Shown piece by piece: positions 7,078 to 12,399 of a stretch of 12,399 nt of DNA. The position numbers and the translations under genes are program-made. The notes beneath the pieces are model-generated. The model worked only from the letters and a program-made list of their open reading frames with translations, was not told the DNA's origin and did not search any database. The first letter of the stretch is position 1. Every line of letters begins with the position of its first letter. The stretch comes from JAFASC01 sp034669525 (GTDB taxonomy: Bacteria; Pseudomonadota; Alphaproteobacteria; Rhizobiales; Beijerinckiaceae), in assembly GCA_034669525.1 (NCBI GenBank), contig JAXDNH010000158.1, positions 1 to 12,399 on the forward strand, written 5' to 3'.

Positions 7078-8133
7078 GTGTCGCTGAACCCATACCGCTC
7101 CCTACCCGACCATCGCTTTTGGCGCAAGGCGATCGCCAATGTGCCCTCTTTTGCGATCGATCCGCTCATAGATTCGCCGTTTCGCATCACGCCGCAGGAT
7201 AAGGTCGCGACGGCGGGCAGCTGCTTTGCCCAAAACATCGCGCAGGCGCTACAGGCGAGCGGCTTCTCTTATTTCGTGCCGGAAAGCGGCCCTGCGGATT
7301 TGCCGGATGATGAGCGCAAAGCGCGCAATTACGGCGTCTATTCCGCGCGCTACGGCAACATCTATACGACGCGTCAATTGCTACAGCTTTTTGATCGCGC
7401 TTACGGCCGCTTCGAGCCGATACTCGACGTGTGGACGGGAGCGCACGGGCGCTATGTCGATCCGTTCCGTCCGCACATCGAGCCGAACGGCTTCGACAGC
7501 CCGGAAGCCTTGCATGAGGACCGCGCGCGCCATCTCGCGGCGGTGCGGCGGATGTTTGAGGAACTCGATGTCTTCGTCTTCACATTCGGCCTGACGGAAA
7601 GCTGGCTGCACAAACCCGACGGGGCAGCCCTGCCGCTTGCTCCGGGCGTGGCCGGTGGAGAGTTCGATGACACCTATGAATTTCGCAACATGCGCGCGTC
7701 GGAGGTCGTGATCGATTTTCTGGCCTTCGCGGACCGGCTCCGCGGCGTTAATCCCGACGCGAAGATCATCGTCACCGTCTCCCCGGTCCCGCTGATTGCG
7801 ACCTATGTCGATCGGCACGTCCTGGTATCAAATTGCTACTCCAAGGCCGCGCTACGCGTCGCCGCGGAGGAAATCGTCGCCGCACGACCGGACATCTCCT
7901 ATTTTCCGTCCTACGAAATCGTCATGGCGAACGCGCATCGCTATTTCGCCGAGGATCAGCGCTCGGTGACGGCGAGCGGTGTGCAAAGCGTCATGCGCGT
8001 TTTCTTCGCCCATTGCACATCGAATGGCGCGGCGTTTGGAACCGGTGCGCAGGCGCTGAAGCTCGATATTCGGCGCGAAGCCGCCGTGGCCGCGACGATC
8101 GTCTGCGACGAAGAAGCGGTCGATGCACTATAG
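7078..8133 (+). CDS. GSCFA-domain protein, copy 1
   Basis: 351 aa from GTG. The frame is open back to 6856, but that part is antisense to WcbI-3 and has no counterpart in copy 2, so it is excluded. The name-giving motif GSCFA is at 47-51 (Ser48, Cys49) after KVATA. Further family blocks are YGVYSARYGNIYTTRQL, 'VFVFTFGLTESW', 'KIIVTVSPVPLIATY', and 'SYFPSYEIV' followed by 'EDQRSVTASGVQ'. GSCFA belongs, as I recall, to the SGNH hydrolase clan, in which the N-terminal Ser is the nucleophile of esterases and acyltransferases. Whether that holds here is inference. No signal peptide is visible, so it is probably cytoplasmic. It diverges from WcbI-3, converges on WcbI-4, and is preceded by an 11-C run that could make its expression variable. 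Confidence 0.87.
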   Translation: MSLNPYRSLPDHRFWRKAIANVPSFAIDPLIDSPFRITPQDKVATAGSCFAQNIAQALQASGFSYFVPESGPADLPDDERKARNYGVYSARYGNIYTTRQLLQLFDRAYGRFEPILDVWTGAHGRYVDPFRPHIEPNGFDSPEALHEDRARHLAAVRRMFEELDVFVFTFGLTESWLHKPDGAALPLAPGVAGGEFDDTYEFRNMRASEVVIDFLAFADRLRGVNPDAKIIVTVSPVPLIATYVDRHVLVSNCYSKAALRVAAEEIVAARPDISYFPSYEIVMANAHRYFAEDQRSVTASGVQSVMRVFFAHCTSNGAAFGTGAQALKLDIRREAAVAATIVCDEEAVDAL

Positions 8134-8148
8134 CATTGTCTGACACCC

Positions 8149-8163
8149 AAAAGCGCCTGCGCT
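8149..8163 (-). terminator. Weak hairpin in the GSCFA-1 / WcbI-4 convergent gap
   Basis: On the minus strand, AGCG-CAGG-CGCT (4-bp stem) is followed by a short T-run, 24 bases past the WcbI-4 stop. The stem is too short for confidence. The rest of the 53-base convergent gap (8134-8186) shows nothing else. Confidence 0.2.
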
Positions 8164-8186
8164 GCGACACTAACAGCCTGGGTTTT

Positions 8187-9242
8187 CTACGGAGCAACTG
8201 GCGCAAGCGCAGAACGCGTCGCTTGCTCTTTCACCGGCGAAAGACTGCTCCTTTGCGACGAAAACTCTTTGAGAAACGCGGAAATCTCCGGGTCGTCCAG
8301 CCAGTCCTGCACTCTTGCGTTCGTGAGGTCTTCGGCCTTGTGTCGCGCATAGACACGATAGGATTCGCGCACGAAGCCGGGAAGATCCCAGAAGCCGCCC
8401 ATGTTTAGTCCTCCCGGAGCATACTGGGCCGCTTTGAAGACGTAGCTGCCCGCAATGCCGTAATGTTCCGCGATCGCAGGGTAAATCGGAAAGACAACAT
8501 CGCGCGCGAGATCATCCATGGCGTAATTCTCGAAATCGACGGGCTCCAGCGCGATGCCGGCCTTGTCGAGCAAACGTTGCGCCAAGTCGAACAAAACATG
8601 CGGCTTCGGGTGATTGATCGTGTACATGAAACAGCCGCGGCGGGCCCAGCGAAGGAAATCCGCGCTCAAATCGAGCGAATAGGATTTTGCGAGCGCCAGC
8701 AATTGCGCGCTTGCCGCCCCCCAAAGATCGGAATAGCCGAGCGTTTCGAACACGTCGCGTTCGTAGAGACGCAGCGCCGCTTCGATCGGCAGTCCCGCGC
8801 GATAGGCAAACAACGCAATCGCCGAATGATGCTGACCGAGCGCGCCCCAAACAAAGGCGTCGGCCTTTGAGCGATCATGAACGAAAATCGAGTCCGGATG
8901 ATAGGCGCCAAACAAGAGTGTCGGATATTTGGTCGCGTTGGCGAGTTCGCCGCCTAGCAAATCGGACGAGCCGCCGGGGATCAGGCCCTCGCCGAAATCT
9001 TGCAGAAAAACATGATCATAGGTGCGAAGCGCACGGATGAGCATTTTGCCGGTGATCTTCGATCTGGTTTGGATCGGGTAGCGGTGGACAATGGCGCCTA
9101 CATTGAGGAGTTGCATCGCATAGGCAATGTCGAGGCTGTGGCAATTTCCGAGGACGGCGATGCGCAACCCGGGCTTCACCCGCCTCAGGGCGCCGTCCTT
9201 CAGGGTCGCCAATACGCGCCGGTCAAGGTTGGACAGGAACAT
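8187..9242 (-). CDS. WcbI-like polysaccharide biosynthesis protein, copy 4
   Basis: 351 aa and the most divergent copy by eye. The N-terminal loop reads RIAVLGNCHSLDIAYAMQLL, with His35 in place of the Gln found in copies 1-3. Other elements are kept: YHPD (114-117), QHHSAIALFAYRAGLPIEAALRL (with His139-Ser140), RRGCFMYTINHPKP, a 'PIYPAIAEHYGIAGSYVFK' block, and the 'FWDLPGFVRESYRVYARH' stretch. No signal peptide is visible. It lies in the opposite orientation between the two GSCFA genes, converging on GSCFA-1 and diverging from GSCFA-2, so it is not in the same transcript as the other WcbI genes. The ATG at 9240-9242 has no evident Shine-Dalgarno. The Q-to-H change and separate location suggest a distinct acceptor or partner, but this is inference. 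Confidence 0.85.
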   Translation of the reverse strand: MFLSNLDRRVLATLKDGALRRVKPGLRIAVLGNCHSLDIAYAMQLLNVGAIVHRYPIQTRSKITGKMLIRALRTYDHVFLQDFGEGLIPGGSSDLLGGELANATKYPTLLFGAYHPDSIFVHDRSKADAFVWGALGQHHSAIALFAYRAGLPIEAALRLYERDVFETLGYSDLWGAASAQLLALAKSYSLDLSADFLRWARRGCFMYTINHPKPHVLFDLAQRLLDKAGIALEPVDFENYAMDDLARDVVFPIYPAIAEHYGIAGSYVFKAAQYAPGGLNMGGFWDLPGFVRESYRVYARHKAEDLTNARVQDWLDDPEISAFLKEFSSQRSSLSPVKEQATRSALAPVAP

Positions 9243-9347
9243 AGAAATTAGGCAGCCGGGTTTGTGGTATAGGACAGTCTATGCGTTGGTCGCGAGATCG
9301 CCCGATTTTGACAGGATGATCTTCGTCCGCCAGAGACTGGCGACCTG

Positions 9348-9425
9348 ATGTGGCTAAGACCGCACCGCTCCCTATCCGACCGCCCCCGCAGGCGCAAGGC
9401 GAGCGCCAAACATGCCAGGCGTTGA
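9348..9425 (+). pseudogene. Decayed 5' fragment of a GSCFA gene (or leader peptide)
   Basis: A 25-codon frame begins at ATG 9348 and ends at TGA 9423-9425. It aligns codon for codon, without gaps, with the first codons of GSCFA-1. The peptide MWLRPHRSLSDRPRRRKASA corresponds to MSLNPYRSLPDHRFWRKAIA. By hand count about 44 of 63 bases match from codon 3 onward, including CCGCTCCCTA and GGCGCAAGGCGA. It sits 105 bases from the WcbI-4 start, as GSCFA-1 sits 103 bases from WcbI-3. The ribosome binding site present before GSCFA-1 is lost (AGAGAC). The intact GSCFA-2 starts 19 bases later. It is best explained as the relic of the GSCFA gene of the duplicated module. A translated leader that affects GSCFA-2 is possible. 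Confidence 0.6.
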
Positions 9426-9433
9426 GCAAATCT

Positions 9434-9438
9434 AGGAG
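9434..9438 (+). promoter_or_regulatory. Ribosome binding site of GSCFA-2
   Basis: AGGAG lies 6 bases before the TTG at 9445. No ATG or GTG in this frame gives the conserved SLNPYRSLPDHRFW start, so the site decides for a TTG start. Confidence 0.8.
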
Positions 9439-9444
9439 ATTCCC

Positions 9445-10512
9445 TTGGCCGAGTCCCTGAACCCCTACCGTTCGCTTCCCGATCATCGCTTTTGGCGGAA
9501 GTCGATCGCCAACGTGCCGCCCTTCGCGATCGATCCGATGACCGAGGTGCCGTTCAAGATCAGACCGACCGACAAGGTCGCGACCGGCGGCAGCTGTTTC
9601 GCGCAACGCATCGCGCAGGGGCTGCAGGCGAGCGGCTTCCATTACTTTGTTGCGGAAAACGGCCCCGAGCATCTGGCGCCGGAAGCGGCGTATGAGCAGG
9701 GTTTCGGCGTCTATTCCGCGCGCTACGGCAATCTCTACACGACGCGCCAGCTGGTGCAGCTGTTCGATCGCGCTTACGGCCACTTCAAGCCGAAGCTCGA
9801 ATATTGGACGCGCCCAGACGGGCGCTACGTCGATCCGTATCGTCCGCAGGCTGTTCCCGAGGGTTTTGCGACGGCGGAGGAGGTCATCGCCGACCGCGAG
9901 CCGCATTTCGCCGCGGCGCGCCGTGTGTTCGAGGAGCTCGATGTTTTCGTCTTCACCTTCGGGCTGACCGAAGGCTGGCTGGTAAAGGAGGACGGCGCCG
10001 CCCTGCAGCTCGCGCCGGGCGTCGCTGGCGGCGAGTTCGATACGGACAAGTATGTCTTCTGGAATGCGCGTCCGCACGAGGTTGCGTCGGACTTCATCGA
10101 CTTCGTCGACCGGCTGCGCAGCGTCAATGCGAAGTCGAAAATCATCGTCAGCGTGTCGCCGGTGCCGATGATCGCGACATACGAGAACCGGCACGTTCTC
10201 GTCTCGAACAGCTACACCAAATCCGCCCTGCGCTGCGCGGCCGACGAGGTCGCCTCGGCACGGCCGAACATCTCGTACTTTCCGTCCTACGAAATGTGCA
10301 CGGGCTCGGTGAACGGCGCGCAATATTATACCGAGGACCAGCGCACGATCACGCAGACCGGCATCAACGTGGTGATGAAGCTGTTCTTCGATCATTACAC
10401 GGAAGGCAGGCCGCGCCGTTCGAACGTGCATGCGCTGAAGATCGACGTCGCGCGCGAGAGTGCCGAGGCGGCGAAGGTCGTCTGCGACGAGGAGGCGATC
10501 GAGGCCGCCTGA
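9445..10512 (+). CDS. GSCFA-domain protein, copy 2
   Basis: 355 aa, starting at TTG with a good ribosome binding site. It is closely related to copy 1 along its length: SLNPYRSLPDHRFWRK (4-19), GSCFA at 49-53 (Ser50, Cys51), FGVYSARYGNLYTTRQL, 'VFVFTFGLTEGW', 'KIIVSVSPVPMIATYE', and 'SYFPSYEMC' followed by 'TEDQRTITQTGIN'. The reaction is unknown. By clan (SGNH-like) an esterase or acyltransferase acting on a glycan or lipid acceptor is plausible, but this is inference. No signal peptide or membrane segment is visible. It diverges from WcbI-4 and is followed after 12 bases by the PPTase gene on the same strand, so the two probably share a transcript. A decayed fragment of another GSCFA gene lies directly upstream. 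The sequence 'GTCTATTCCGCGCGCTACGG' is identical in both GSCFA genes, evidence of fairly recent common origin. Confidence 0.88.
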   Translation: MAESLNPYRSLPDHRFWRKSIANVPPFAIDPMTEVPFKIRPTDKVATGGSCFAQRIAQGLQASGFHYFVAENGPEHLAPEAAYEQGFGVYSARYGNLYTTRQLVQLFDRAYGHFKPKLEYWTRPDGRYVDPYRPQAVPEGFATAEEVIADREPHFAAARRVFEELDVFVFTFGLTEGWLVKEDGAALQLAPGVAGGEFDTDKYVFWNARPHEVASDFIDFVDRLRSVNAKSKIIVSVSPVPMIATYENRHVLVSNSYTKSALRCAADEVASARPNISYFPSYEMCTGSVNGAQYYTEDQRTITQTGINVVMKLFFDHYTEGRPRRSNVHALKIDVARESAEAAKVVCDEEAIEAA

Positions 10513-10524
10513 CGCGTTCTTGCG

Positions 10525-11196
10525 TTGGCGCTCGCGACGAGCCTGAGCGCGCCGTTCGCGGCAGAGCGCACGCAGGTATTGTTGCTTCCGCTGAGCTCGG
10601 CAGGTGACGAGGCGAGCCTGCCGCCGACCGAAATCGAGCGCGCTGAAGCCGAGGCGCTCGCGCAGAACCTCCGCGCGGCCTTCCTGGCGCGGCGGCGGCT
10701 TCTGCGCCGCGCCCTCGGGCTGCGGCTTGGCATCGCGCCTGGCGATGTCCTCATCGGCAAAGATACGCAAGGCGCACCCCGGGTTACCTCCGCGCGCGAG
10801 CCGGTTTTTGTGTCGCTCGCCTCGAGTGACGAACTTGTGGCGACGGCAATGTCCGATCTCCCCGTCGGCGTCGATGTCGAGGTAATCGCGACAAATCCGC
10901 CCGAGCCGGCCTGGAACATTCTGCACGCGCGGGAGCGCGACTGGCTGTCGCGGCAAAGCGGGGAGAAACGGCCCGAAAGCTTCCTCGCGCTCTGGTGCGC
11001 CAAGGAGGCCTACCTCAAGGCGATCGGCCTCGGGCTGCGGCGGGAGCCGGCCGCCATCGCGGTCTGTCTCGGCGATTGCGACGGCGTGTCGATCGAAGAT
11101 GCTGGCCGGCCGGCACCACTGGAGACCGCCTTCGTCACCCGCACCGAGGCGCACGGCACCGCCGCGCTCCTCGCCTGCGTCGTCCTCGCCCGCTAA
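10525..11196 (+). CDS. 4'-phosphopantetheinyl transferase (Sfp/AcpT type)
   Basis: 223 aa. Transfers 4'-phosphopantetheine from coenzyme A to a serine of carrier proteins (acyl, peptidyl or aryl carriers). Diagnostic motifs are GVDVE (115-119) with the Mg-binding Asp117 and Glu119, and WCAKEAYLKAIGLGL (157-171) with Glu161 and Lys165. The N-terminal half-domain has a beta strand (TQVLLLPLS) and the LRRALG helix typical of the family. The usual Ser-His-Ser before GVDVE is replaced by SLASSDE (97-103), so the His that contacts CoA is missing. This is odd and may lower activity or change CoA binding. The TTG start at 10525 has no Shine-Dalgarno, so the exact start is uncertain and translation may be coupled to GSCFA-2, which ends 12 bases before. 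No carrier-protein gene is in the window; a host-wide role is as likely as one in this cluster. Confidence 0.88.
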   Translation: MALATSLSAPFAAERTQVLLLPLSSAGDEASLPPTEIERAEAEALAQNLRAAFLARRRLLRRALGLRLGIAPGDVLIGKDTQGAPRVTSAREPVFVSLASSDELVATAMSDLPVGVDVEVIATNPPEPAWNILHARERDWLSRQSGEKRPESFLALWCAKEAYLKAIGLGLRREPAAIAVCLGDCDGVSIEDAGRPAPLETAFVTRTEAHGTAALLACVVLAR

Positions 11197-11274
11197 CCCT
11201 CCGCGGCGCGTGACGGAACCGCGGCGCTTACGTCGCGATTGTCGCGTCGATAGTCCCCGCCGGTACGCGCGACC

Positions 11275-12399
11275 ATGGAACACATCGATCCGACAAAGCT
11301 GACTGCCGCGCCGCTCGAACCGGAAGCGGCGGCCAAGGCCGCAGGGCTCCGCTATGTCGACGATTCCGCGCCGGGCTTTACCCGCAAGAAGGTCGGCACC
11401 GGGTTCGGCTACCGCGACCCCGACGGCAAGATCATCCGCGACCCGGAGGTTATAAAGCGCATCCGCTCGATCGGCATTCCGCCGGCTTATACGGACGTGT
11501 GGATTTGCCCCGAACAACGCGGTCACATCCAGGCAACGGGCCGCGACGCCAAAGGCCGCAAGCAATACCGTTATCACCCGCGCTGGAGCGAAATCCGCGA
11601 TTCGACGAAATACGCGCACATGCTCGAATTCGCCCGCGCGCTGCCGAAGATTCGCGCCCGCATCGACGCAGACATGAAACGCCAGGGATTGCCGCGCGAG
11701 AAGGTGCTGGCGACTGTCGTGCATCTCCTTGAGACAACGCTGATCCGCGTCGGCAACGAGGATTACGTCAAGGAGAACAAAAGCTACGGACTGACGACGC
11801 TGCGCAATCGGCATGTCGACGTCGACGGCAAGGAGTTGCGCTTCGAGTTCAAGGGCAAAAGCGGCAAACTCTGGAAGCTCAAGGTCGAGAACCGCCGCGT
11901 CGCCAAGGTGGTGAAGGCCTGCCAGGAGCTGCCGGGGCAGCAGCTCTTCCAGTACATCGATGAGGACAAGGAGCGGCAAGCGGTGACGTCATCAGACGTC
12001 AATGATTACCTGCGCGAGATCAGCGGACTCGACATCACGGCAAAGGATTTCCGCACCTGGGCGGGCACGGTTCTCGCCGCGATGGCGTTGTCGGAGTTCG
12101 AAGCCGTCGACAGCCAGGCGCACGCGAAGAAGAACATCAAAGCGGCCATCGAGCGGGTGTCGTCGCGTCTCGGCAACACACCGACGATCTGCCGCAAATG
12201 CTACGTGCACCCGGAGGTGTTCAGCTCCTATCTCGACGGCAATTTGCTTGCCGACATCAAGCAGGAGGTGGAAGAGGAACTAAAGCAGGACATTGCCGAC
12301 TTGCGGCCAGAAGAAGCTGCGCTGCTCGCGTTGCTGCATAAGCGCCTCGGCAAGGAGTTGAAGAAGCCGGAAGTAAAGGAAAGCCGCCGCAAAGCGAAG
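11275..12399 (+). CDS. DNA topoisomerase IB (3' end beyond window)
   Basis: 375 codons from ATG 11275 without a stop, so the gene is cut by the window edge, probably close to its end. It relaxes supercoiled DNA by a 3'-phosphotyrosyl intermediate without ATP. The N-terminal domain carries 'GHIQATGRDAKGRKQYRYHP' (83-102), strongly diagnostic. The catalytic residues are in place: Arg158 (TTLIRVGNEDY), the Lys in FKGKSGK (192-198), Arg260 (KDFRTWAGT), Asn301, and Tyr310 (CRKCYVHP). Asn nine residues before the Tyr replaces the poxvirus His, as I recall for the Deinococcus enzyme. The C-terminus becomes Lys/Glu-rich (about 330-375). It follows the PPTase after 78 bases that contain a 9-base direct repeat, CCGCGGCGC (11201-11209 and 11219-11227), so it may have its own promoter. 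It looks like a housekeeping neighbour, not part of the WcbI/GSCFA system. No strong ribosome binding site is seen. Confidence 0.95.
   Translation, partial: MEHIDPTKLTAAPLEPEAAAKAAGLRYVDDSAPGFTRKKVGTGFGYRDPDGKIIRDPEVIKRIRSIGIPPAYTDVWICPEQRGHIQATGRDAKGRKQYRYHPRWSEIRDSTKYAHMLEFARALPKIRARIDADMKRQGLPREKVLATVVHLLETTLIRVGNEDYVKENKSYGLTTLRNRHVDVDGKELRFEFKGKSGKLWKLKVENRRVAKVVKACQELPGQQLFQYIDEDKERQAVTSSDVNDYLREISGLDITAKDFRTWAGTVLAAMALSEFEAVDSQAHAKKNIKAAIERVSSRLGNTPTICRKCYVHPEVFSSYLDGNLLADIKQEVEEELKQDIADLRPEEAALLALLHKRLGKELKKPEVKESRRKAK

Larger units (their letters stand above)
9243..9444. promoter_or_regulatory. Divergent control region, copy 2 (WcbI-4 / GSCFA-2), with remnant
   Basis: 202 bases between divergent starts. 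Bases 9292-9325 match 7014-7047 in the first divergent region, and the paralogous sequence continues into the GSCFA remnant at 9348-9425. TTGACA (9308-9313) is a perfect -35 hexamer on the plus strand, but I find no acceptable -10 at 16-18 bases. It is also not conserved in copy 1, so a promoter here is uncertain. Confidence 0.45.

Noticed and set aside
9308..9336. Plus-strand sigma-70-like promoter starting at TTGACA
   Set aside because: The -35 is perfect, but no -10 with a usable match occurs at 16-18 bases, and the hexamer is not conserved in the paralogous region before GSCFA-1.
3724..10512. Defence system, toxin-antitoxin or phage island
   Set aside because: The array is accessory-looking, but no nuclease, helicase, toxin, integrase or phage gene is present, and the family assignments point to glycan or lipid modification.
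9223..11979. Very long open frame (918 codons) on the minus strand
   Set aside because: It is the antisense shadow of GSCFA-2, the PPTase and the topoisomerase, all of which have family motifs on the plus strand. Its translation is Arg-rich without any recognisable domain.

Overview
The window looks like chromosomal DNA of an alphaproteobacterium, most likely order Hyphomicrobiales (Bradyrhizobium/Xanthobacteraceae-like). The reasons are high GC by eye, a perfect CtrA-type box (TTAA-N7-TTAAC), a Tat-exported DUF882/M15 peptidoglycan peptidase with a long proline-rich tail, a bacterial topoisomerase IB and a secreted beta-helix protein of a kind common in rhizobia. I see no tRNA, rRNA, CRISPR array, insertion sequence or phage gene.

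Left part (1-3723): a secreted right-handed beta-helix protein (minus), a 455-base gap containing a two-part stem-loop, a beta-class glutathione S-transferase (plus), and the peptidase (minus). The last two are convergent and share a CTAG in which both stop codons lie. The peptidase has a well-formed CtrA-type promoter.

Central part (3724-11196) is the striking region. It holds four paralogous WcbI-like proteins (all minus) and two paralogous GSCFA-domain proteins (both plus), followed by a 4'-phosphopantetheinyl transferase (plus). The order is WcbI-1, WcbI-2, WcbI-3 <> GSCFA-1, then WcbI-4 <> GSCFA-2, then PPTase. The divergent WcbI/GSCFA pair has been duplicated together with its intergenic control region. 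Copy 1 carries an 11-C homopolymer just before the GSCFA-1 ribosome binding site. Copy 2 carries a decayed 5' fragment of a GSCFA gene at the position where GSCFA-1 starts, and the intact GSCFA-2 begins 19 bases after it.

WcbI of Burkholderia capsule clusters is a CoA-binding protein, and GSCFA proteins are related to SGNH hydrolases/acyltransferases. A working hypothesis is therefore an acyl-modification system for a surface glycan or lipid, amplified by duplication. No glycosyltransferase, exporter or capsule gene lies inside the window, so the substrate is unknown. The PPTase also uses CoA and probably shares a transcript with GSCFA-2, but its role here is inferred from position only.

Right end (11275-12399): a topoisomerase IB that runs off the window with all five catalytic positions present.
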